A program made the translations under genes and the position numbers. Of a stretch of DNA of 64,000 nucleotides, positions 26,228-34,487 are shown one piece after another (the stretch's first letter is position 1; every line of letters begins with the position of its first letter). This stretch comes from Bacillota bacterium (GTDB taxonomy: Bacteria > Bacillota > Clostridia > Christensenellales > SZUA-584), in contig JAEZHF010000012.1 in NCBI GenBank assembly GCA_023416745.1, forward strand, positions 8,566 to 72,565. The letters are read 5' to 3'. The notes below the pieces were generated by a model. That model did not search any database. It worked only from the letters and a program-made list of their open reading frames with translations, and was not told the origin of the DNA.

Positions 26228-27247
26228 TTACACGCAGCGGGAAACGTCGCCGTTCCAGCCGAATTCGAGTATGCCGCGTCCTCTTATGCCGTCCAGCTCA
26301 AAAGCACCCACACCCTCGTAAATGGTGTAGGCCCCATCCGCGAACGGGAACGGGAACACCTCCTCGCAGCGGCATTCCACGCGCAGCGTGCGTCCGTCCA
26401 CGAGCCTTACGTCAAACGTGAACGCATCCGGTACCTCATGTGGTTTCACCACCTTTTCCGTAATCCGTGCCTGTTCCACACCCGTCACTTGACCGTTGTC
26501 CTCGTAATAGCCGGTCATCAGCTTCAGCACGGGGTAGCTCACCATGTTGGCGTTCAGCTGCCGCCCGTCCTCCAGCAGCGCCATCAGCCAGAAGTGCTTG
26601 TTCATGTAGCCCCAGTCGCGCTTGCCGAAGGAATGGTCGCGCATTGCAGGCAGATCAATCGTGGTCTCTTTGCCGTTCAGCGATAGAGTGCCCGTCGCCC
26701 GGCCCGGCTGCTCGTAATGCACCTGATCGTTGCCCTGCAGCTCCGCAAAATACGCGCGGGTCCACTTTTCCTTCGCGATCGCGTCCGCCATCACGCGCGC
26801 GTCCACATCGTGGCCGAACTCAAATATGCGGCCTGATGCGTCGAACGCCGCGTCCAGCTTCACCCGCACGGGCTCGCCCGTGTACAGCGCCTGCGCCTCA
26901 CCGTCGTACGAGAACACCCACTTGCTGCCCGGCTCAATACACCGCACGGCGGCGGGAGCTTCCCCCGCGGGGTAAAGCTGCTTGCCGCTGATCACCGCGC
27001 GTCCGGCTGCATCGCGGTACGCGAACCACACCTCTACGGACTTTGAGCCCCGCTGAGCATGACGAATCAGCAGGCTCGTGCCATCCGCGCTGTGACAGGA
27101 AAAATAGTAGCTGTTGTTCTGGTTATCGTCTGCGCCTTTTGGCATGGTATAAAGCTCGGCCTTTTCGGTATTGAATGGATTGAGACGCCTGCGCTTTTCG
27201 AGGTTACGCAAAATAAGCGCCTTCTTAAGCGGATAGAAGATATTCAT
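26228..27247 (-). CDS. AttH/CrtC-like lipocalin-fold protein of unknown function
   Basis: 339 residues from ATG 27247, with GGAG 9 bases upstream; TTG 27262 would place that site inside the gene. There is no signal peptide. It is beta-rich, with two apparent repeats. The motif MRDHSFGKRDWGYMNKH (about 205-222) resembles the central HxxGxRDW-like motif of AttH/CrtC (hydroxyneurosporene-dehydratase-like) lipocalin domains. I assign the fold by this motif only. It stands 13 bases before the dikinase-like gene, so the two almost certainly act together. Confidence 0.6.
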   Translation of the reverse strand: MNIFYPLKKALILRNLEKRRRLNPFNTEKAELYTMPKGADDNQNNSYYFSCHSADGTSLLIRHAQRGSKSVEVWFAYRDAAGRAVISGKQLYPAGEAPAAVRCIEPGSKWVFSYDGEAQALYTGEPVRVKLDAAFDASGRIFEFGHDVDARVMADAIAKEKWTRAYFAELQGNDQVHYEQPGRATGTLSLNGKETTIDLPAMRDHSFGKRDWGYMNKHFWLMALLEDGRQLNANMVSYPVLKLMTGYYEDNGQVTGVEQARITEKVVKPHEVPDAFTFDVRLVDGRTLRVECRCEEVFPFPFADGAYTIYEGVGAFELDGIRGRGILEFGWNGDVSRCV

Positions 27248-27368
27248 GATGACAGGCTCCAAATATAAAAGTATAATTTCGGTTAGAGATATATGTTAAA
27301 TCTCTGGCTTCCATTATATACTTGCGCTGTCATAATAGCAACGCATGGCATGGGGAAAGGAGCGTAAA

Positions 27369-27857
27369 ATGATCGGTCAGGCCATTATGGAGATGATCCA
27401 CATCAACGGCAGCGACACACGCCGCATCAATCATGCGCTAAAAGTGCTGGGCTTTGCCCGCTGCATTGCCGACAGCGAAGGACTCTCCGGCGATGCAAGG
27501 GAGGTGGTAGAGCTGACAGCGGTGCTGCACGACATCGCCATCCGCCACTGCGAGGAGGCCTACGGCTCATGCGGGGGCAAGTTGCAGGAAAATGAAGGCC
27601 CCGCCATCGCCCGCCCCATCCTTGAGCGCTGCGGCGCAAGCCCCGCGGTCTCACAGCACGTGCAATACATCATTGCCCATCATCACACGTACACCGACGT
27701 GAACGGCATCGACTATCAGATCATCATTGAAGCGGATTTTCTTGTCAACCGTGACGAGGGAGACTTCTCCCACGAAGCGTTTGTCAGCTTTTATAACCGG
27801 TATTTCAAAACAGCTGCCGGCAAGGAATTGGCGAAGCTGATGTTTGGCGTGGAATAA
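27369..27857 (+). CDS. HD-domain phosphohydrolase
   Basis: 162 residues from ATG 27369 (AAAGGAG upstream; an in-frame ATG at 27345 lies before that site). The HD motif LHDIAIRHCEE near 60 and IAHHHTY near 100 give the metal-binding His/Asp set. The pattern is of short single-domain HD hydrolases acting on nucleotides. The substrate is unknown. It diverges from the dikinase operon and converges with the deformylase operon. Confidence 0.85.
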   Translation: MIGQAIMEMIHINGSDTRRINHALKVLGFARCIADSEGLSGDAREVVELTAVLHDIAIRHCEEAYGSCGGKLQENEGPAIARPILERCGASPAVSQHVQYIIAHHHTYTDVNGIDYQIIIEADFLVNRDEGDFSHEAFVSFYNRYFKTAAGKELAKLMFGVE

Positions 27858-27876
27858 ACTCTCCCATATCAGAATA

Positions 27877-27912
27877 CAGAAAAGCGGTACCGCACACAAA
27901 GTCAGTACCGCT
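27877..27912 (-). terminator. Terminator of the deformylase operon
   Basis: Arms AGCGGTAC and GTACCGCT (about 27882-27889 and 27904-27911), followed on the minus strand by TTTTCTG. It may also slow the convergent HD gene. Confidence 0.75.
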
Positions 27913-27937
27913 GTACTATTTCCCCCACCTGCAGCGC

Positions 27938-28189
27938 TCAGCCCTGCAGCCCCTGCTCCTGCCGCTCCATGTTCTCCACCACCACGTCGTATATCTCCCC
28001 CAGCGTGGAACAATACTCCAGCACCTTCCATGGCGTATTGGTATGGTAATGTATCTTAATGAGCGTATCGCCGCCCACCGCAATCAAACTGTCGCCCTCT
28101 ATGTGCGCAGCGATGTATTCGCCTATGTCATCCTCATTTAAACTGCTGCCTTCAATGAGCAACTGCGTATCAAACATAAACTCCAGCAT
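27938..28189 (-). CDS. Stand-alone FakA-middle-domain-like protein
   Basis: 83 residues homologous to the middle domain of the fatty-acid kinase FakA (DAK2-like family). The shared pattern runs DSLIAVGGDTLIKIHYHT, then PWKVLEYCSTLGEI. In FakA that region binds a structural zinc through two His of H-x-H and one Cys. Here HYHT keeps both His, but the usual Cys near the N-terminus (YCTE in FakA) aligns with FDTQ. The kinase and C-terminal domains are absent. Similar short proteins occur in Clostridia under the name kinase-to-dihydroxyacetone-kinase. The gene is 3 bases after deformylase. Confidence 0.75.
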   Translation of the reverse strand: MLEFMFDTQLLIEGSSLNEDDIGEYIAAHIEGDSLIAVGGDTLIKIHYHTNTPWKVLEYCSTLGEIYDVVVENMERQEQGLQG

Positions 28190-28192
28190 CGC

Positions 28193-28717
28193 TTACTCCT
28201 CTTCCTCGTAATCAAACTCCGGATCGAGATCCTCGTCGTCCTCAAGCCCATCATACTCATCGTCATCGTCTAAAAACTCAGTCACCCTATCGACGAACAG
28301 TATACCGTCCAGATGGTCTATCTCGTGGCAGTAAAGCTTGGCTTCATCGTTTTCGGCTTCAATTGTTAACTCATCGCCGTTTTCGTTAAGCGCCTTCACC
28401 TTCACCTTCACAGGCCGCATCAGCTTGCCCCACCTGCCCGGCACGGAAAGACAGCCCTCCTCCACCTCATGCTCGCCTTCCGCCTCCACGATCTCCGGGT
28501 TCACCAGCTTCAGATACCCGTCCGGCCCGTGCACCACGATCAGCCGGCGCAGTATGCCGATCTGCGGCGCAGCCAGCCCCGCCCCGTTGTCGTCCTGGTT
28601 TTGGGTATCGTCTATATCCTGCAGCAGCATGCGAACCCTGTCATTGATCTCCGCCACCGGCTTGCACTTCTTGCGCAGCGCCTCATCGCCAATTTTACGT
28701 ATTTCTCTCCATGCCAT
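28193..28717 (-). CDS. def: Peptide deformylase
   Basis: 174-residue metalloenzyme that removes the formyl group from new N-terminal methionine. All three motifs are intact: GAGLAAPQIG (45-54), EEGCLS with metal ligand Cys89, and HEIDH (131-135). The C-terminus carries an unusually acidic tail of about 25 residues (nearly all Asp/Glu/Tyr) not needed for catalysis. It is a type I deformylase. It is co-transcribed with the FakA-like small protein. Confidence 0.96.
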   Translation of the reverse strand: MAWREIRKIGDEALRKKCKPVAEINDRVRMLLQDIDDTQNQDDNGAGLAAPQIGILRRLIVVHGPDGYLKLVNPEIVEAEGEHEVEEGCLSVPGRWGKLMRPVKVKVKALNENGDELTIEAENDEAKLYCHEIDHLDGILFVDRVTEFLDDDDEYDGLEDDEDLDPEFDYEEEE

Positions 28718-28797
28718 AGATGCTTCTCCATCGTTTTGATAAGAATATCATCGCATACAGGTCATTCCCTGTCAACCACGCGCGCCGCTCCGCAAGG

Positions 28798-28834
28798 TAC
28801 AAAAACAGCCGAGATCTTTTCAAAACCCCGGCTG
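28798..28834 (-). terminator. Terminator of the AraC-corrinoid operon
   Basis: Arms CAGCCG (28806-28811) and CGGCTG (28829-28834), followed on the minus strand by TTTTTGTACC. Confidence 0.75.
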
Positions 28835-28867
28835 CTCTTCATCTCCCAAAAATCATCTTCCCGGTTT

Positions 28868-29503
28868 TTAGGCGCTCAGCACCTGATAAGCCACGTCGGA
28901 GGCGGAAGCCGCATCCGGCGTATAATAATCCGCTCCAATGGTTTCCTTATAGTTCTCGGTCACAGGCGCGCCGCCCACCATGATGGAGATCTTGTCGCGT
29001 ACGCCCATTTCCTTGGCTTTGTCTACCACGTCCTTCATCACGCCCATCGTCGTTGTCAGCAGCGCGGAGCAGGCCACCACCTTCGCGTCGTTGTCAATCG
29101 CCGCCTGAATGAATGCTTCGGGTGCCACGTCGGTTCCCAGATCAATCACTTCAATACCCTTGCCTTCCAGCATGATCTTGACGAGGTTCTTGCCGATGTC
29201 GTGCAGGTCGCCCTTCACCGTGCCCAGTACCGCCTTCCCCACCGCCTTCACGTCGCTGTTCGCCAGCGCGGGCTTTAAGATCTCCATGCCAGCATTCATC
29301 GCCCGAGCGGCAATCAGCACCTCAGGCACATACACTTCGTTGTTCTTGAACTTTGCGCCAATGATGGACATGCCCGACAGCAGGCCTTCTTCCAGTATTC
29401 TTTTGGCGTCTTCTCCATCCGCCAGCGCCTGCGTCACCAGTTCTTTCACCTTGGGCGCTCTTCCCTGCTGTAAAAAAGAACTCATTTCTTCGAATATGCT
29501 CAT
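28868..29503 (-). CDS. Corrinoid (B12-binding) methyl-carrier protein
   Basis: 211 residues. A helical cap domain (about 1-85) precedes a B12-binding Rossmann domain with GDLHDIGKN; His101 would be the lower cobalt ligand. The downstream VGGAPVTENY is typical. Size and layout match MtaC/MtbC and acetogen demethylase carriers, which accept methyl groups from a substrate-specific methyltransferase and pass them on. No methyltransferase lies beside it. Two URO-D-family candidates lie at 46.5 and 52.7 kb. It overlaps the PocR/AraC regulator by 4 bases. Confidence 0.93.
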   Translation of the reverse strand: MSIFEEMSSFLQQGRAPKVKELVTQALADGEDAKRILEEGLLSGMSIIGAKFKNNEVYVPEVLIAARAMNAGMEILKPALANSDVKAVGKAVLGTVKGDLHDIGKNLVKIMLEGKGIEVIDLGTDVAPEAFIQAAIDNDAKVVACSALLTTTMGVMKDVVDKAKEMGVRDKISIMVGGAPVTENYKETIGADYYTPDAASASDVAYQVLSA

Positions 29504-30759
29504 TGCCCTGCCTCCGTTTTTTTATTGATGATCCCCCGCTTTTCGCGGTATTTGCCCGGCGTTGTGCCGGTCAATTTCTTAAATACTTTTGTGAAGTAGC
29601 TCTGATCGTCGAATCCGCAGCAATACGCCAGCGACGAAAGCGGTATGTCACTCGACAGCAGCATAGACTTGGCATTGCGGATGCGCACCTCGTTGATGTA
29701 TGATGACAGGCTAATGCCCTTTTCTTCCTTAAATATGCGGCTCAAGTACGAAACGCTGAACGACACATGGTCGGAGATATCGTTCAAGGTAATGCGCTTC
29801 ATGTAGTTTGCGCTCACGTATTCCATTACTTTTTGTATCGTGTCGGTATGCTTGGTTTCCGGTGCCGCGAAAACCATTCCTGTGAAGCTCGACAGTATAC
29901 CGGAAAGCCAGATGCTTAAATCGTCCAGCGTCGTGAACCCGGCGATTTCGCTCAAGAAATTCCGCGAAAGTCCGAAAATACGCCCAGCTTCTGCTCCCCC
30001 GTCAATCGCAGCCCGCGATAGCAGCACCAGCAGTTCTGTCACCCGGGTTTTGATTGCTGAAAAATCTGCCCCGGCCGCAAAAAATATCGCACCCAATATC
30101 TCGTTCAGCGCCCGCTGCGCTCCGGCCTTATCACCCGAAGCAATATACCGTTGCAGCCGTTTTTCCGTTTCCAGCGGATATTCAGATGACCGTGCACCGA
30201 CCTTCATATCCTGTATCGTGGAAAATATTTCATTATACCGTGCGCTGGTCTCCTCCAGCAGCTGCAGATCCTCACTGTCTCGCTGTTCGGCATATGCTGT
30301 GATCATAAAGAGCATATCCGCCAGGGACGACACGCGTCGTGGTTCTATATGGGGCAGCGTTTTGGCTGCTGCGGCAATGTCGCGCGTGCTGCCTCCGAAC
30401 AATCCCGGAAAGCCTTCCTCCAAAAAATCATGCACATCCACCATCAGGAACGGCCCGGCGATCAGCCCGTATTCAAGCATACCGTGGCGCAGGCCCGGTG
30501 CGGCAATAAACGCGGCTCCGGCAGGACACAAAAACTCATATTTGCCGCCCCAGCGTTCCGACTGGTAGATGGCATAGTCCATCAGCGTCTCACAGGCTGC
30601 CCGTCCGTTTTCATCAATCTGCTTTTGGTAACAAGATTTGCAGAACAGGCAGACATCCCCGGCTTTTCCGCTCAGCATATCCACAGCAAAGCAGTGTATG
30701 CCCACGGCATTTCCAAATGTATGCACAAGGTTTTGTGCCGTGTTCAGCCTGCTCATCAT
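29500..30759 (-). CDS. AraC-family regulator with PocR ligand-binding domain
   Basis: 419 residues. An N-terminal PocR-type domain (about 1-160) with the cysteine set LFCKSCYQK and EFLCPAG, then a linker, then an AraC DNA-binding domain (about 310-410) with ITLNDISDHVSFSVSYLSRIFKEEKG and CGFDDQSYFTKVFKKLTG. PocR regulators sense small metabolites and are frequent beside corrinoid methyltransferase genes. It overlaps the corrinoid gene by 4 bases, so it probably activates its own operon. Confidence 0.92.
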   Translation of the reverse strand: MMSRLNTAQNLVHTFGNAVGIHCFAVDMLSGKAGDVCLFCKSCYQKQIDENGRAACETLMDYAIYQSERWGGKYEFLCPAGAAFIAAPGLRHGMLEYGLIAGPFLMVDVHDFLEEGFPGLFGGSTRDIAAAAKTLPHIEPRRVSSLADMLFMITAYAEQRDSEDLQLLEETSARYNEIFSTIQDMKVGARSSEYPLETEKRLQRYIASGDKAGAQRALNEILGAIFFAAGADFSAIKTRVTELLVLLSRAAIDGGAEAGRIFGLSRNFLSEIAGFTTLDDLSIWLSGILSSFTGMVFAAPETKHTDTIQKVMEYVSANYMKRITLNDISDHVSFSVSYLSRIFKEEKGISLSSYINEVRIRNAKSMLLSSDIPLSSLAYCCGFDDQSYFTKVFKKLTGTTPGKYREKRGIINKKTEAGQ

Positions 30760-30945
30760 TCACCGCCAAATCACTTTAACTTTGACTTTAATATATATTG
30801 TACCACCAAATCAGCATTCGTAAAAGCATTTGACCACTGTATCACCAATATTATAATGAACGGCAATCAAACGGGTATTGTAATATTTTTTTATTTTTTG
30901 AACTATATTATATCTTCTTTGGTTCATTCCATCTTGGTCATATGC

Positions 30946-30975
30946 TTGACGCTCTGCCCCTGCGTTTGCTATACT
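30946..30975 (+). promoter_or_regulatory. Promoter of tRNA-Ser
   Basis: TTGACG (30946-30951), 18 bases, TATACT (30970-30975), 11 bases before the mature 5' end. Confidence 0.75.
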
Positions 30976-30986
30976 GTGTTTGCTTT

Positions 30987-31076
30987 GGAGAGATGTCTGA
31001 GCCTGGTTTAAAGTGCCGGTCTTGAAAACCGGTGTTGCGCAAGCAACCGTGGGTTCGAATCCCACTCTCTCCGCCA
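30987..31076 (+). tRNA. tRNA-Ser (anticodon TGA)
   Basis: Cloverleaf with acceptor GGAGAG / CTCTCC, anticodon stem CCGGT/ACCGG around CTTGAAA (anticodon TGA), a class II long variable arm (GTTGCGCAAGCAAC) and a TTCGAAT T-loop. The 3' CCA is encoded (31074-31076). A strong promoter lies upstream. Confidence 0.97.
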
Positions 31077-31153
31077 CTTTCACAAGGTACACTGTGCCTT
31101 GTGATTTTTCTTTTTCGTGGGATTATCCGACTTGTTGGCTTATTGCCGGGTCT

Positions 31154-31579
31154 TTAGATACCTTGTCTTTCAGATTCAATGACCATAAGTATTTGCCCGA
31201 TTTGTGACAGGCTGCTTTCTATAGTATCAAGATACGCCAGGTTAAAATAGTCGTCCTCTGTCAGCAGCACCTTCTGGAGCGCGTTGGTTCCCTCCAGAAA
31301 TTGATTGCGAAGGTCGCCTGCGCTTTTCACCGACAACAAAATTTCAGTTTGAATTTGCTTTATAGAATCCCCAAGCTGCTGGATGCATAAAGCTGCAATG
31401 CCTCCCATGACGGCGCACATCAATACGATAACTAAAAAACCTGCCAGTATTTTCGGTGCAATTTTAACATTACTAATAAAGTGCAACCTCTTTATAAGAA
31501 AAATCGGGCGCTTTTTATTGGTTCTCTTTTCTTTATTATAAATGAGTATTTCTTTTAGTTTTTTTATTAAAGGCTTCAT
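31154..31579 (-). pseudogene. Truncated chemoreceptor-like N-terminal fragment
   Basis: 141 residues from ATG 31579 (AGGTG 6 bases upstream). A basic N-terminus and a single membrane helix (about 42-68) are followed by a helical segment that looks like the start of a four-helix-bundle chemoreceptor sensor (KSAGDLRNQFLEGTNALQKVLLTEDDYF). The stop falls before the second membrane helix, HAMP or signalling domain. It is probably the 5' remnant of a methyl-accepting chemotaxis protein. A genuine small membrane protein remains possible. It lies just after tRNA-Ser. Confidence 0.55.
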
Positions 31580-31739
31580 TTTATTCACCTCACATTTTGC
31601 TTATACTTCGAAAAGATTGCCGTACGTCCCGTTTTGTTCAACAGCAAAAAATGGCTGCCATAGAATCATGCCTCCTCTTGACCATTTTTGCCGAATACAT
31701 ATATTAATCAATAGATGGTTTTAGTTGCAGCCTTCAAGC

Positions 31740-32861
31740 CTATTCCAGCAGATTGTTCTCCGTTTCATTGGAGAAAAAATGGGCCAGCTCGACTGAAAAA
31801 GCGAAGTGAATTTGCGCGCACGAGCCGATGCCACGGCGGAGCTGTTCTGGCAGCTCCATGACCGGAACACGCAGCACCGCATCACGCCCGCCCACTTTCA
31901 CATGCAGGTGGAACTCACTGCCCATCATTTCCGATACGTCCACATCCGCGCTGATGGCACCGGGGGTATTATGCAGCGCAATGTTCATGTGCTCGGGGCG
32001 GACCCCCATCGTGATATCTTGCGCGGCCACGCCTTTCGCAGCCAGCTTTCGGCTCATTTCCGACGTCAGCGTCAGACGCACACCATACAGCGACACCGAA
32101 TAGCCGCCTGTCTCCTTTTCCAGCCGCGCGTCGAAGAAGTTCATCTGCGGCGTACCGATGAAGCCGGCCACAAAGAGATTTTGCGGATGGTTGAACACCT
32201 GCTGTGGTGTGCCAATCTGCTGAATGTAGCCATCCTTCATGATCACGATACGGTCGCCCAGCGTCATCGCTTCGGTCTGGTCGTGCGTCACGTAGATGAA
32301 CGTCGTGTTGACGCTCTGGCGCAGCTTGATGATCTCCGCGCGCATCTGGTTGCGCAGCTTGGCGTCCAGGTTGGACAGCGGTTCATCCATCAGGAACACC
32401 TGCGGGTGGCGCACAATAGCCCGTCCGATAGCCACACGCTGACGCTGCCCACCCGAAAGCGCCTTGGGCTTACGCTGCAGCAAATCGGTGATACCAAGAA
32501 TCTCCGCCGCTTCCTTCACCTTTGTGTCGATCTCCTGCTTTTTCACGCGCCGCAGCTTCAAAGCAAACGCCATATTCTCATACACTGTCATGTGTGGATA
32601 CAGCGCGTAGTTCTGAAATACCATCGCAATATCCCTGTCCTTGGGCGCCACGTCGTTCACCAGCCTGTCGCCGATATACAGCTCGCCTTCGGATATCTCC
32701 TCCAGCCCCGCCACCATGCGCAGCGTGGTCGACTTGCCGCAGCCAGACGGCCCTACCAGCACAATGAACTCCTTGTCGGCAATGTCCAGATTGAACGACT
32801 GCACCGCCACTATATCTTTTTCATAGACCTTTTTTAAATTGTTCAGTGTAACTTTTGCCAT
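31740..32861 (-). CDS. MsmX/UgpC-type sugar ABC transporter ATPase
   Basis: 373 residues. Walker A GPSGCGKST (about 38-46), signature LSGGQRQRVAIGRA (about 134), Walker B VFLMDEPLSNLD and an OB-type regulatory domain (about 235-370) typical of the MsmK/MsmX/UgpC class. It energises carbohydrate importers, often several. It starts 3 bases after the YesL-like gene and closes the arabinoside operon that begins with GH127. Confidence 0.95.
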   Translation of the reverse strand: MAKVTLNNLKKVYEKDIVAVQSFNLDIADKEFIVLVGPSGCGKSTTLRMVAGLEEISEGELYIGDRLVNDVAPKDRDIAMVFQNYALYPHMTVYENMAFALKLRRVKKQEIDTKVKEAAEILGITDLLQRKPKALSGGQRQRVAIGRAIVRHPQVFLMDEPLSNLDAKLRNQMRAEIIKLRQSVNTTFIYVTHDQTEAMTLGDRIVIMKDGYIQQIGTPQQVFNHPQNLFVAGFIGTPQMNFFDARLEKETGGYSVSLYGVRLTLTSEMSRKLAAKGVAAQDITMGVRPEHMNIALHNTPGAISADVDVSEMMGSEFHLHVKVGGRDAVLRVPVMELPEQLRRGIGSCAQIHFAFSVELAHFFSNETENNLLE

Positions 32862-32864
32862 AAT

Positions 32865-33575
32865 CTAAGCACCTTCCTTTTGGCTTTTTTCGTAGGGCCC
32901 TATGATTCGCCTTTGCAACGGCTCACCCACCGCTGCGCATATCATCAGCTGCGTCAGTGAAAACCAGATCAGCAGCAGCAGAATGGACGTAAACGGGAAG
33001 AACGCGACCGCCAAAAACACCATGCCCAACGCACCTCCCAATATGATCAAGTCCGTCTTCCATTCGGTCACCATCAATATAAACGCATTTTTTGCGATAT
33101 GCCTGTTCTTGAGCGCCAGAGATGGCAGCAACACAAACACATAGCTTGAGAAAAGCAATGTCAGCCCCAATATAAATAACCCAATGGCTCCAGCAAATAT
33201 ACTCAGACTAATGTCTCCTGAAGATGTACTGACGCTCAAAGCATAATAACTCATAAAAAGCAGGACAGCGAACAGCAAGCCAAACGGCAGGCTCTTGAAC
33301 AGGTTGGCCTTAAACTCTTTCCAGAACTCGTCCCATATAAAGCAGTTGCCTTCCCGCACCAACTTTATCAGAACCCTGTTGACGCCGCAGACAGCCGCCG
33401 GTATTGTCACAACGGGAATGCTGAACATGAGAAACACAAGGTTTAATGTAACGAGCTTCCATAGGTGGTTCCACAGCAGGAAGCCAAAGCGCCGGATGCC
33501 CCGTTCAGGCGGCAGTTCCGTCACACCTTTTCCGGGCGCAAATCTTTTTCTCTTGATCAGCTCCGTTATATTCAT
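32865..33575 (-). CDS. YesL-like (DUF624) membrane protein
   Basis: 236 residues with about five membrane segments. It shows the DUF624 start (LWNHLWKLVTLNLVFLMFSIPVVTIPAA, broken by a Gly/Pro-poor helix) and the conserved VRLV-like segment around residue 72. Homologues such as B. subtilis YesL sit in carbohydrate ABC operons next to YesP/YesQ permeases. Function is unknown. It begins 9 bases after the permease gene. Confidence 0.85.
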   Translation of the reverse strand: MNITELIKRKRFAPGKGVTELPPERGIRRFGFLLWNHLWKLVTLNLVFLMFSIPVVTIPAAVCGVNRVLIKLVREGNCFIWDEFWKEFKANLFKSLPFGLLFAVLLFMSYYALSVSTSSGDISLSIFAGAIGLFILGLTLLFSSYVFVLLPSLALKNRHIAKNAFILMVTEWKTDLIILGGALGMVFLAVAFFPFTSILLLLIWFSLTQLMICAAVGEPLQRRIIGPYEKSQKEGA

Positions 33576-33584
33576 GCTCTCACC

Positions 33585-34487
33585 CTAATTCTTCATACCC
33601 GTCATCACGATGCCCTCTACAAAGTAACGCTGACCGATGAGATAAACGATCACGCCCGGTAAAAACGAAAGACAAGTAGCCGCAAACATCCCTGCGTAAT
33701 CGTTTTTGAACGAGCCCATGAAAGTGGTCAGCCCTACCGCCATCGTATACTTTTCCCGCGAAGAAATATAAATTGTTTGCTGCAGAAGATCGTTCCAGGT
33801 CGTAATAAAGATTAACAGCGCTACAACAATTATAGCTGGCCGGATAGAGGGAACAATGATGCTTGTCAGCGTACGCATATAGCCGGCTCCGTCGATGGTG
33901 GCTGACTCGTCCAGCTCTTTAGGAAGAGTCTTTATAAACTGCCTAATAAGAAAAATATTAAATGCTCCTCCTCCGCAAAGGTACGGAAGTATCAGCGGCC
34001 AGTATGTATCTGTAAGCCCCAGGCTCGCCCAGGATATGTAGAGCGGAATTAGCGTTACCATAGTCGGAAGCAGCATCGAACCCACGCAAAGCGAAAATAG
34101 AAACGCTTTTGCTTGAAAGCGCAGCCGCGCAAAAGCATAGCCGCATAATATCGCCGTGACCGTTCCGAAAACGACACAGGGAACGACAATAGTCAGCGTA
34201 TTTCCAAGATACCGCCAAAAGTCAAAAGTAGTCGGTTTTATATTGTAATTGGAAAACAACCACTCGGACGGAAAAAACTGCGGAGGCCATTTAAATATTT
34301 CAAGACTTTTCATCAGCGAGGAGCGAATCATCCACCATAACGGCAGCATGACTACCGCAGCGATTAAGATAACGATAATTAACGAAATGATATCCGCAAT
34401 CTGCTGACTTCTCTTTTTGCTTTTTATGGAGCTTTTGACGAGAACTTCTTTTGTTTTATTACTCTTTTGATTAGCGGTTTCGTTCAT
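33585..34487 (-). CDS. Carbohydrate ABC transporter permease (MalG/AraQ type)
   Basis: 300 residues with six membrane segments and the EAA loop (ELDESATIDGAGYMRTLTSI, about 195-214) that contacts the ATPase. The N-terminal ~25 residues are Lys/Ser-rich. Its start overlaps the stop of the other permease by 4 bases. With it, it forms the transmembrane pore for arabinosides. Confidence 0.95.
   Translation of the reverse strand: MNETANQKSNKTKEVLVKSSIKSKKRSQQIADIISLIIVILIAAVVMLPLWWMIRSSLMKSLEIFKWPPQFFPSEWLFSNYNIKPTTFDFWRYLGNTLTIVVPCVVFGTVTAILCGYAFARLRFQAKAFLFSLCVGSMLLPTMVTLIPLYISWASLGLTDTYWPLILPYLCGGGAFNIFLIRQFIKTLPKELDESATIDGAGYMRTLTSIIVPSIRPAIIVVALLIFITTWNDLLQQTIYISSREKYTMAVGLTTFMGSFKNDYAGMFAATCLSFLPGVIVYLIGQRYFVEGIVMTGMKN

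Noticed and set aside
26159..26686. Long plus-strand frame opposite the lipocalin-like gene, one of many such frames
   Set aside because: Antisense shadow of a GC-rich gene; the sense strand has the ribosome site and conserved motifs.
31806..32837. 343-codon plus-strand frame opposite the MsmX-type ATPase
   Set aside because: It is fully antisense to a canonical ATPase gene; its composition (His/Arg-rich) is typical of shadow frames.
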